A stretch of 64,000 nucleotides of DNA from Lachnoclostridium sp. UBA3262. GTDB lineage: Bacteria > Bacillota > Clostridia > Lachnospirales > Lachnospiraceae. The stretch is taken from positions 24,987 through 88,986 of the forward strand of contig DEUM01000009.1 in assembly GCA_002362575.1 (NCBI GenBank). The letters are read 5' to 3'. A model generated the notes under the pieces. That model worked only from the letters and a program-made list of their open reading frames with translations, was not told where the DNA came from and did not search any database. Numbering within the stretch: position 1 is the stretch's first letter; every line of letters begins with the position of its first letter. Below, piece after piece: positions 25,394-32,610 of this stretch. Both the position numbers and the translations under genes were made by a program.

Positions 25394-25879
25394 ATGAGTT
25401 TAAAAAAAGTAGTAGTGTTATTGCTGGCGGTCAGTATGTTAATTGGTGCTGCATCGGTTAGTACATCAGCAGAGGCTGCGAAAAAAAAGTATACAAATAG
25501 AGAGGTAAAGCTGTTAGCTTCTATTATTTTCTGTGAAGCAGGAAACCAGAGCTACGCAGGAAAGCTTGCTGTTGGGTGTGTTGTGATGAACCGGAAACGT
25601 TCTCGTTCCTTCCCAAATACAGTAGAGGGCGTTATTCGTCAGAAAGGACAGTTTGGTCCGGTTTCTTCCGGTAAGTTTAAAAGAGAATTAAAAAAGTATA
25701 AAAAGGGAGCTTATAAGAAGGGAGCAAGAAAGCAGTGCGTGAAGGCGGCAAAAGAAGCCTTGTCCGGTCAGGGATATGTTAAGACTCGCGGGAAAAAGGT
25801 GAATATGAGAAGATATCATTTCTTTAACGGACATCTGCGACGTGCCAAACTTCGTATTGGAGGACATGATTTTAAGTAA
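25394..25879 (+). CDS. secreted SleB/CwlJ-type cell wall hydrolase
   Basis: The 161-aa product has a signal peptide (LLLAVSMLIGAASVSTSAEA). A minimal Hydrolase_2 domain follows: NREVKLLASIIFCEAGNQSY with the catalytic Glu, GCVVMNRKRSRSFPNTVEGV, and the ending GGHDFK. It is the short exported counterpart of the membrane-anchored hydrolase at 21725-22429. It is very basic, which suits wall binding. ATG 25394 follows AAGGAG. Confidence 0.88.
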   Translation: MSLKKVVVLLLAVSMLIGAASVSTSAEAAKKKYTNREVKLLASIIFCEAGNQSYAGKLAVGCVVMNRKRSRSFPNTVEGVIRQKGQFGPVSSGKFKRELKKYKKGAYKKGARKQCVKAAKEALSGQGYVKTRGKKVNMRRYHFFNGHLRRAKLRIGGHDFK

Positions 25880-25880
25880 A

Positions 25881-25950
25881 CTTCAGCCCAATTAGTTCTG
25901 AAGCTTTGCTTCAGCTCAATTAGTTCTGAAGCTTTGCTTCAGCTCAATTA
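25881..25950 (+). repeat. 28-base tandem repeat, 2.5 copies
   Basis: CTTCAGC(T/C)CAATTAGTTCTG plus AAGCTTTG repeats at 25881-25908, 25909-25936 and partly from 25937. Each copy contains its own CTTCAG/CTGAAG palindrome. Confidence 0.85.
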
Positions 25951-26006
25951 GCCATGAAGCCCGGACTGTCATGTGAAATCACATGACAGTCCGGGCTTTG
26001 GCTAAG
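25949..26006 (+). terminator. 19-base perfect stem after the SleB-type gene
   Basis: A perfect stem at 25958-25976 and 25979-25997 (AGCCCGGACTGTCATGTGA with its complement) is extended by TTAGCC/GGCTAA outer arms. Only two Ts follow, so it may slow or process RNA rather than terminate strongly. Confidence 0.6.
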
Positions 26007-26017
26007 CGCCACATACA

Positions 26018-26080
26018 AAAAAAGAAGGTTAGTCAGCCTTTTGTGTGCAAGCACCCAACGGCTGACCAACCTTTTTTTTT
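26018..26080. terminator. strong bidirectional terminator before glnS
   Basis: AAGGTTAGTCAGCC (26025-26038) pairs with GGCTGACCAACCTT (26060-26073). It is flanked by an A-run on the left and nine Ts on the right, so it can act on both strands. Confidence 0.9.
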
Positions 26081-26170
26081 GTGCATGGCTAAATAGTTAT
26101 AAAAATTTTGCTTTTCTAAAGGGCGTCTTTGTGGTATGATGAAAGAAGATATGCTAAGGAGGCTTTTTTA

Positions 26171-27841
26171 ATGTCAGAAATACAGGAAGAAATTACAGTA
26201 AAGAATTTTATAGAGAATGAAATTGATAAAGACCTTCAAGAAGGAATTTACGATAAAGTTATGACGCGTTTTCCTCCGGAACCGAACGGATATCTTCATA
26301 TTGGTCATGCTAAGTCTATCATTTTGAATCAGGGGCTGGCAAAAAAATATGGTGGTACATTTAACCTACGGTTTGATGACACGAATCCCCAGAAGGAGAA
26401 GGAGGAGTTTGTCCATTCCATTTTAGCGGATGTCGAATGGATCTGCGGCGAGAAGCCGCCGGTGTATTTTGCGTCAGATTATTTTGATAAAATGTATGAA
26501 TGTGCGGTAAAGCTAATTGAGAAAGGGAAAGCGTTTGTTTGTGATTTGTCGCCGGAAGAAATGAGAGAATACCGGGGTACGCTGACAGAGCCGGGAAAGA
26601 ATAGCCCATACCGTGACCGTTCTGTGGAAGAAAATTTAAAGCTGTTTGAGGAGATGAAGAACGGAAAGTGCGAGGATGGTTCCCGTGTGCTTCGTGCCAA
26701 GATAGATATGGCTTCTCCGAATATTAACATGAGGGATCCGATTCTTTACCGTGTTGCTCATCTTCATCATCACAATACAGGGGATAAATGGTGTATTTAC
26801 CCAATGTATGACTTTGCCCACCCGATTGAAGATGCAGTGGAGGGAATCACACACTCGATTTGTACACTTGAGTTTGAGGACCACAGACCGCTTTATGACT
26901 GGGTGGTGCGGGAATGTGAGTTTGAGATACCGCCGCGCCAGATTGAGTTTGCGAAAATGTATCTGACAAATGTGATTACCGGTAAACGATATATTAAGAA
27001 GCTGGTAGAGGACGGCATTGTGGATGGCTGGGATGATCCGCGGCTTGTCACGGTAACGGCATTGCGCCGAAGGGGATATACGGCATCTTCCATTCGGAAG
27101 TTTATGGAATTATGCGGGGTGTCTAAGTCGAACAGCTCGGTTGACTATGCTATGCTTGAGTATTGCATCCGGGAAGATTTGAAAATGACACAGCCCCGTA
27201 TGATGGCAGTGTTAAATCCGATAAAATTGATTATTGACAACTACGAGGAAGGTAAGATAGAGTATCTCGATGTGCCGAATAATCAGGAAAATCCGGAGCT
27301 TGGGACGAGAAAAGTTCCATTTGCACGAGAACTTTATATTGAGCGGGAGGATTTTATGATTGAGCCTCCCAGAAAATATTTCCGTCTGTTTCCCGGCAAT
27401 GAGGTCCGCTTGATGAGTGCTTATTTTGTAAAGTGCGTGGACTATAAGACCGATGAGGAGGGAAATGTAACGGAAGTGCATTGCACATATGATCCGGAGA
27501 CAAAGAGTGGTTCCGGATTTACCGGACGAAAAGTAAAGGGGACGATTCACTGGGTGGCTGCGCCTACTGCTGTGACGTCAGAGGTTCGTCTTTATGAAAA
27601 CATAGTAGATGAGGAAAAAGGTGTGTACAATGAGGATGGGACAGTAAATGTCAATCCAAATTCGCTGACAGTGCTGACAAATTGTTATATGGAGCCGGCA
27701 TTGGCAGAGGCAAAGCCGGAAGATAAGTTCCAGTTTATGCGCACTGGATTTTTCTGTGTGGATTCAAAAGATACGACAAAGGAGCATCTGGTGTTTAACC
27801 GGATTGTATCACTGAAAAGTTCGTATCGTCCAAATAAATAG
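26171..27841 (+). CDS. glnS: glutaminyl-tRNA synthetase
   Basis: The 556-aa class I enzyme charges tRNA-Gln directly. The HIGH-type motif is PEPNGYLHIGHAKSI, followed by LRFDDTNPQKE. The region that normally holds the MSKR loop reads NVITGKRYIKKLVEDG, so the serine is replaced by glycine while Lys-Arg is kept. GWDDPR and RRRGYT follow as in other GlnRS. The two C-terminal beta barrels are present (GTIHWVA). ATG 26171 follows AAGGAGG. Confidence 0.96.
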   Translation: MSEIQEEITVKNFIENEIDKDLQEGIYDKVMTRFPPEPNGYLHIGHAKSIILNQGLAKKYGGTFNLRFDDTNPQKEKEEFVHSILADVEWICGEKPPVYFASDYFDKMYECAVKLIEKGKAFVCDLSPEEMREYRGTLTEPGKNSPYRDRSVEENLKLFEEMKNGKCEDGSRVLRAKIDMASPNINMRDPILYRVAHLHHHNTGDKWCIYPMYDFAHPIEDAVEGITHSICTLEFEDHRPLYDWVVRECEFEIPPRQIEFAKMYLTNVITGKRYIKKLVEDGIVDGWDDPRLVTVTALRRRGYTASSIRKFMELCGVSKSNSSVDYAMLEYCIREDLKMTQPRMMAVLNPIKLIIDNYEEGKIEYLDVPNNQENPELGTRKVPFARELYIEREDFMIEPPRKYFRLFPGNEVRLMSAYFVKCVDYKTDEEGNVTEVHCTYDPETKSGSGFTGRKVKGTIHWVAAPTAVTSEVRLYENIVDEEKGVYNEDGTVNVNPNSLTVLTNCYMEPALAEAKPEDKFQFMRTGFFCVDSKDTTKEHLVFNRIVSLKSSYRPNK

Positions 27842-27878
27842 AACTGGAAACTGTAGATTTAAAAAAGAAAGGAATTTG

Positions 27879-28718
27879 ATGATGGGAAATATTTTTGCTG
27901 GTCTTGAGAGTTTCGGGCTAAAGGGTGTTGAGGAAGTTGATGTTTTTCAGGAGAATGGAAATGAAAAGGGAGAAGCCTCTGACAAAAATGAACAGAAGAA
28001 GGAGTTTACCGAGGAGGATTTTATTTTTGAGAAGCATTATACCTGCCCGGTTTGTGATAATGAGTTTAAAAGTAAAATGGTTCGTACCGGAAAAGTACGT
28101 CTGATTGGAGCAGATTCGGATTTGCGTCCGCGTTATCAGGGAGTCGACTCTCTGAAATATGATGCTATTTTATGTCCGAAATGTGGTTATGCAGCATTGA
28201 ACCGGTATTTCAATTTTGTTATGGCTGGTCAGGCGAAAAGCATCAAAGACAAGATTTCTACTAATTTTAAATATCAGCCGGAAGAAGGCAAGATATACAC
28301 GTATGATGACGCCATTGCCAGACATAAAATGGCACTGCTGAATACGGTAGTAAAGAGCGGAAAGAACAGCGAACGCGCTTATACCTGCCTGAAGCTGGCG
28401 TGGCTGTGCCGTGGTAAGCGGGAACTGCTTATGCAGGGCGAGCATACCAAGGAAGAACTTACAGATTTGACGTCAGAGGAAAAAGAATTGTTAGTAAATG
28501 CCTTTGAGGGATTTGAGGTTGCTTTCGGTAAGGAAGATTTTCCGATGTGCGGTATGGACCAGTACACGATGATGTATCTGCTGGCAGAGATGGCAAGACG
28601 AATCGGACGTGTGGATGAGGCAAAGCGTTATGTGTCTAAGGTACTGGTAGCACGGGATGCACAGCAGAGAATTAAAGATAAAGCGTTTGACTTGAAAGAG
28701 AAATTGCAAGGCAAATAG
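27879..28718 (+). CDS. DUF2225 family zinc-binding protein
   Basis: The 279-aa product has a DUF2225 core with two Cys pairs, YTCPVCDNEFKSK and AILCPKCGYAALNRYF, which likely bind zinc. The C-terminal half is helical and TPR-like (YTCLKLAWLCRGKREL, AEMARRIGRVDEAKRY). An acidic variable stretch separates the N-terminal 45 residues from the ribbon. Function is unknown. It lies 38 bases after glnS and probably shares its transcript. The start could also be ATG 27882. Confidence 0.85.
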   Translation: MMGNIFAGLESFGLKGVEEVDVFQENGNEKGEASDKNEQKKEFTEEDFIFEKHYTCPVCDNEFKSKMVRTGKVRLIGADSDLRPRYQGVDSLKYDAILCPKCGYAALNRYFNFVMAGQAKSIKDKISTNFKYQPEEGKIYTYDDAIARHKMALLNTVVKSGKNSERAYTCLKLAWLCRGKRELLMQGEHTKEELTDLTSEEKELLVNAFEGFEVAFGKEDFPMCGMDQYTMMYLLAEMARRIGRVDEAKRYVSKVLVARDAQQRIKDKAFDLKEKLQGK

Positions 28719-28768
28719 AGTGCGGCTGAAAAGCGCGCACTCTTGAAGAACGGCAGAGCCGTTCTTGC

Positions 28769-29500
28769 TTATTTGGAGCCACTGTCATCCGGCAGTATTC
28801 CGTTTACTTTTGTCATAGCCCGCGGCAGGGCGTCCTTTGAGGTTTTCCATGGGGCGTCTGTGTTGCGGTAGTCAAATTTGTCGATGAACCACGAAACCTC
28901 ATCCTGCATCCGCTTAAAGTTATCAAGAAAGATTTTATTCAAGTCCGTGGTAAAATCCTTCAGAGTCTGTCCGCTCAAATAGCGTGGAGCCATTTCAAAT
29001 AGCAGTCCATAATGTTCTAAGCAGAATCCTCTGCAGTTTTTAAATTTCTTTCGGAACTCCATATCTTTTTCGTACAGATGCAGAGTAGTAACCAGATAGC
29101 GCTCAAAGGTGTTTTTGATGCGCTCGCAGATAAAGCAGGAATGAGATGTTTTCTCTGTATATTCGTACAGGGCGGAACCCGTTTTTTTGGAAAACAGTCC
29201 GCTAGAGGAAGAACGCCCTTTTTTCTGTAGTTTCTCGATTTCTTTTATTATATGCTGCATATGAGTATTTAAAATCAGAGCAAGTCCGAGTCGGTTTTCA
29301 AAATCATACATCATCTGCATGTGTTCTTTGCAGAATCCGACTTTGTCCGTTGTCAGCCGGATATCGTCCTCCATGTAGCTTGGACCCATGGCAAAGGCAA
29401 CATTGTCATCTGCCAGTTTTTTCTTCATCGCGCAGATGGGACATTCGCAGGGAATATCAAATATATCGTTGACGGGTATATCATACAGAATTTCTTTCAT
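28769..29500 (-). CDS. DUF6062 family Cys-rich protein
   Basis: The 243-aa product has repeated C-x2-C and C-x3-H sites: CECPICAMKK, FCKEHMQMMY, SCFICERIK and FCLEHYGLLF. These could make two similar zinc sites. It matches what I know of DUF6062, a clostridial family of unknown function. ATG 29500 follows GGAGGCTGTCT. It is convergent with the DUF2225 gene. Confidence 0.8.
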   Translation of the reverse strand: MKEILYDIPVNDIFDIPCECPICAMKKKLADDNVAFAMGPSYMEDDIRLTTDKVGFCKEHMQMMYDFENRLGLALILNTHMQHIIKEIEKLQKKGRSSSSGLFSKKTGSALYEYTEKTSHSCFICERIKNTFERYLVTTLHLYEKDMEFRKKFKNCRGFCLEHYGLLFEMAPRYLSGQTLKDFTTDLNKIFLDNFKRMQDEVSWFIDKFDYRNTDAPWKTSKDALPRAMTKVNGILPDDSGSK

Positions 29501-29664
29501 AGACAGCCTCCATTTATATTAAGTATTATTTTGATATCATTATCTTTATCATAGCATAAGAGATAAAAAATTGAAACAAGTTAAAAATTTAAGAAAAAGA
29601 GAGAATAAATGAGTAATAATGAGAATATATTATAAAATACTAGGATATTGAAAAAGAAGAGACT

Positions 29665-29693
29665 TTGCATTTCTATTCATTATTGCATATTAT
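29665..29693 (+). promoter_or_regulatory. groESL promoter
   Basis: TTGCAT (29665-29670) and TATTAT (29688-29693) with a 17-base spacer, directly before the CIRCE element. Confidence 0.8.
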
Positions 29694-29705
29694 AGAGCCA
29701 ATGGG

Positions 29706-29732
29706 TTAGCACTCAATATCAAGGAGTGCTAA
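29706..29732 (+). promoter_or_regulatory. CIRCE operator (HrcA site)
   Basis: A perfect TTAGCACTC-N9-GAGTGCTAA inverted repeat. HrcA binds it and represses groESL until heat or misfolded protein titrates GroEL. Confidence 0.97.
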
Positions 29733-29762
29733 CAAACAAAAAAAGAAATGGAGGAATATATC

Positions 29763-30047
29763 ATGAAGTTAGTACCATTAGGTGACAGAGTTGTATTAAA
29801 GCAGTTAGATGCAGAAGAAACTACGAAGTCCGGTATTATATTGCCGGGACAGGCGCAGGAAAAACCACAGCAGGCAGAAATTGTTGCGGTAGGACCGGGT
29901 GGAATGGTAGACGGAAAAGAAGTAAAAATGGAAGTAAAAGCCGGCGATAAAGTAATTTATTCTAAATATGCTGGTACGGATGTTAAATTAGAAGATGAAG
30001 AATATGTAATTGTAAAGCAAAGTGATATTTTAGCAATTGTAGAGTAA
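29763..30047 (+). CDS. groS: co-chaperonin GroES
   Basis: The 94-aa subunit forms the heptameric lid of GroEL. The typical PLGDRVVLKQLDAEETTKSGIILP N-terminus with mobile loop and the GDKVIYSKYAGTDVKLEDEEYVI block are present; quoted here in parts of the known family pattern. ATG 29763 follows TGGAGGAA; the upstream ATG at 29748 overlaps that site. Confidence 0.98.
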   Translation: MKLVPLGDRVVLKQLDAEETTKSGIILPGQAQEKPQQAEIVAVGPGGMVDGKEVKMEVKAGDKVIYSKYAGTDVKLEDEEYVIVKQSDILAIVE

Positions 30048-30068
30048 GCATTAGGAGGGAAATGAGAC

Positions 30069-31694
30069 ATGGCAAAGGAAATTAAGTTTGGCGCAGATGC
30101 CAGAGCTGCATTGGAAGCAGGCGTAAACAAATTATCGGACACTGTCCGCATTACATTAGGACCAAAAGGAAGAAACGTTGTTTTAGATAAATCATTCGGT
30201 GCACCGCTGATTACAAATGACGGTGTGACGATTGCAAAGGAAGTAGAGTTAGAGGATCCGTTTGAGAATATGGGCGTTCAGCTTGTAAAAGAAGTGGCAA
30301 CAAAAACAAATGATGTTGCCGGAGACGGTACGACAACTGCTACCGTACTTGCACAGGCAATGATAAATGAAGGGATGAAAAACCTTGCTGCCGGTGCGAA
30401 CCCGATTATTCTCCGCAAAGGTATGAAAAAGGCAACAGAGACAGCAGTGGATTCCATTCAGAAGATGAGCTCTAAATTGACCGGTAAGGAGCAGATTGCC
30501 AAGGTTGCCGCTATTTCCGCAGGAGATGAAAAGGTTGGCGATATGGTTGCTGATGCGATGGAAAAGGTTTCCGGTGATGGCGTCATTACCATTGAGGAGT
30601 CAAAGACAATGAAAACCGAGCTGGATATGGTAGAAGGTATGCAGTTTGACCGTGGTTATGTGTCTGCATATATGGCTACGAACATGGATAAAATGGAGGC
30701 AGAGCTGGATACACCATATATTCTGATTACAGATAAGAAGATTTCTAACATACAGGAGATTCTTCCACTGTTAGAGCAGGTTATGCAGGCGAGTGCAAGA
30801 CTTCTCATTATTGCTGAGGATGTTGAAGGTGAGGCACTCAGTACATTGGTTATCAACAAGCTTCGCGGTACATTCAATGTTGTTGCTGTAAAAGCACCGG
30901 GTTATGGTGACAGAAGAAAGGAAATGTTGAAAGACATTGCCATTCTGACCGGCGGCGAAGTGATTTCTGAAGAATTAGGATATGACTTAAAAGAGGTAAC
31001 AATGGACCAGCTTGGACGTGCGAAGTCCGTTAAGGTTCAGAAGGAAAATACAATAATCGTAGACGGTGAAGGTGATAAATCTGAAATCGAAGCACGTATT
31101 GCTCAGATTAAGACTCAGATTGACGAGACAACGTCTGATTTTGACCGTGAAAAATTACAGGAGAGACTTGCTAAGCTGGCAGGTGGTGTTGCAGTTATCC
31201 GCGTAGGTGCTGCAACAGAGACGGAAATGCAGGAGGCAAAACTCCGCATGGAGGATGCTCTGGCTGCTACGAGAGCTGCAGTAGAGGAAGGAATTATTTC
31301 CGGTGGTGGTTCTGCTTATATCCATGCAAGCAAGGATGTTGCCAAGATGGCTGCTGAGCTTGAAGGAGACGAGAGGACAGGTGCTAACATTATATTGAAG
31401 GCACTGGAGGCTCCGCTTCGCAGAATTGCGGAGAACGCAGGTTTAGAAGGCTCTGTCATCATTGATAAGGTTCGTGCCGGTGAGCCGGGACTGGGATTTG
31501 ACGCATTGACAGAGGAATATGTAAATATGGTAGATTCCGGTATTCTGGATCCTGCCAAGGTAACAAGAAGTGCATTACAGAATGCGACAAGTGTTGCTTC
31601 TACCTTATTGACAACCGAGTCAGTAGTTGCTAATATTAAAGATGAAACACCTGCTATGCCGGCCGGTGGCGCAGGCATGGGAGGAATGATGTAA
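30069..31694 (+). CDS. groL: chaperonin GroEL
   Basis: The 541-aa ATP-dependent chaperonin has ITLGPKGRNVVLDKSFG and the ATP-binding DVAGDGTTTATVLAQAM. It ends in the flexible GGAGMGGMM tail. It follows groS by 21 bases and is controlled by the same CIRCE operator. Confidence 0.99.
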   Translation: MAKEIKFGADARAALEAGVNKLSDTVRITLGPKGRNVVLDKSFGAPLITNDGVTIAKEVELEDPFENMGVQLVKEVATKTNDVAGDGTTTATVLAQAMINEGMKNLAAGANPIILRKGMKKATETAVDSIQKMSSKLTGKEQIAKVAAISAGDEKVGDMVADAMEKVSGDGVITIEESKTMKTELDMVEGMQFDRGYVSAYMATNMDKMEAELDTPYILITDKKISNIQEILPLLEQVMQASARLLIIAEDVEGEALSTLVINKLRGTFNVVAVKAPGYGDRRKEMLKDIAILTGGEVISEELGYDLKEVTMDQLGRAKSVKVQKENTIIVDGEGDKSEIEARIAQIKTQIDETTSDFDREKLQERLAKLAGGVAVIRVGAATETEMQEAKLRMEDALAATRAAVEEGIISGGGSAYIHASKDVAKMAAELEGDERTGANIILKALEAPLRRIAENAGLEGSVIIDKVRAGEPGLGFDALTEEYVNMVDSGILDPAKVTRSALQNATSVASTLLTTESVVANIKDETPAMPAGGAGMGGMM

Positions 31695-31828
31695 CCACCT
31701 GATGAAAAAACGCAGTTTTTTCATCTGCACCGTACCGTATGGTACGGTGCAGGAAAATCGCTTCAAAGAGAATATGAAGCACCCCGATAGGGGTGGTTCA
31801 TATTCTCGTGCGATTTTTCAGGTGGTTA
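31692..31828. repeat. cloverleaf-like palindrome D after groL
   Basis: The outer stem is AACCACCTGA (31693-31702) with TCAGGTGGTT (31818-31827). It encloses three hairpins: 31701-31725 (11-base perfect arms), 31725-31752 (CTGCACCGTACC/GGTACGGTGCAG) and 31770-31805 (GAATATGAA.../...TTCATATTC). The first hairpin runs into T-rich sequence and may stop groESL transcription. Confidence 0.8.
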
Positions 31829-31875
31829 TGAGCACGAACCGAAGGGGAGTGCGAATAACAGGTGGTTATGAGCAC
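31819..31875 (+). repeat. 17-base direct repeat after palindrome D
   Basis: CAGGTGGTTATGAGCAC occurs at 31819-31835 and again at 31859-31875, with a 40-base period. It begins within the right arm of palindrome D. Confidence 0.8.
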
Positions 31876-31904
31876 AACTACGAAAACAGATAGGAGAGTT
31901 CTTA

Positions 31905-32402
31905 ATGGAACAATCATACGCAGAAGCAAATGCGAAAAAGAAAACGACAGCAGCTACCGTTGCACTAAAAATTATTTTAGTCCTTATTGTTATCATAATC
32001 TTTATGGCTTCATTTTTGAGCCGGTTTGTACTGTTAGCCGGCGTGGCAGCAGGAGTTGCCCTCATCTGGTATTGGCCAAGATTTAAGGTAGAATGGGAAT
32101 ATGTTTATTGCGACGGACAGCTTGATTTTGATATGATACAGGGCGGAGAAAAGCGCAAGCATATATTGCGGCTGGAGATTGAGGACGCCGATGTCATCGC
32201 TCCATGGGACTCGCCAAAGATGGATGGATACCGGCATCTTCCGGTCAAAGACTATTCTTCCCTCAGACAGGAAGCGAATGTGTACGCGCTGGCAACCAGA
32301 ATGGAAGGACAGGAGGAAAAGGTTGTCATCAAGTTTGAGCCGACTGACCGGATGCTTGACATGATGTACACGAAATGTCCGAATATTGTAGAAAAGAAAT
32401 AG
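31905..32402 (+). CDS. DUF6106-like membrane protein
   Basis: The 165-aa product has two adjacent hydrophobic segments (residues 20-60), then a cytoplasmic beta-rich domain with the pattern WEYVYCDGQLDFDMIQGGEKRKHILRLE. I associate this pattern with DUF6106 of Lachnospiraceae; the longer motif is given by position. Function is unknown. ATG 31905 follows AGGAGAG. Confidence 0.6.
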   Translation: MEQSYAEANAKKKTTAATVALKIILVLIVIIIFMASFLSRFVLLAGVAAGVALIWYWPRFKVEWEYVYCDGQLDFDMIQGGEKRKHILRLEIEDADVIAPWDSPKMDGYRHLPVKDYSSLRQEANVYALATRMEGQEEKVVIKFEPTDRMLDMMYTKCPNIVEKK

Positions 32403-32548
32403 TTAAAATAATAGACAGAAAAAATATATTATTAAAAATCTTCCCTTTATAATCTTTAGAGTGAAAACAGTTAAACAGTTTGTTTTGCAATTTGTTTGTG
32501 GGTTATTCAGGGGAGATTTTGTGATTTTTAATATACAAAATTTCCTGT

Positions 32549-32577
32549 TTGGAAATCCTCTGTCTGTGTGGTATAAT
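32549..32577 (+). promoter_or_regulatory. promoter of the GLUG/kinase operon
   Basis: TTGGAA (32549-32554) and a perfect TATAAT (32572-32577), spacer 17 bases, with TGTGG before the -10. It lies inside the upstream open frame, which supports the TTG start at 32611. Confidence 0.75.
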
Positions 32578-32610
32578 GAATATCAATATGTAAAACAGGA
32601 GATGAAAGAA

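Noticed and set aside
25881..25950. CRISPR-like repeat array
   Set aside because: The copies are directly tandem without spacers, there are only 2.5 of them, and no cas gene is near.
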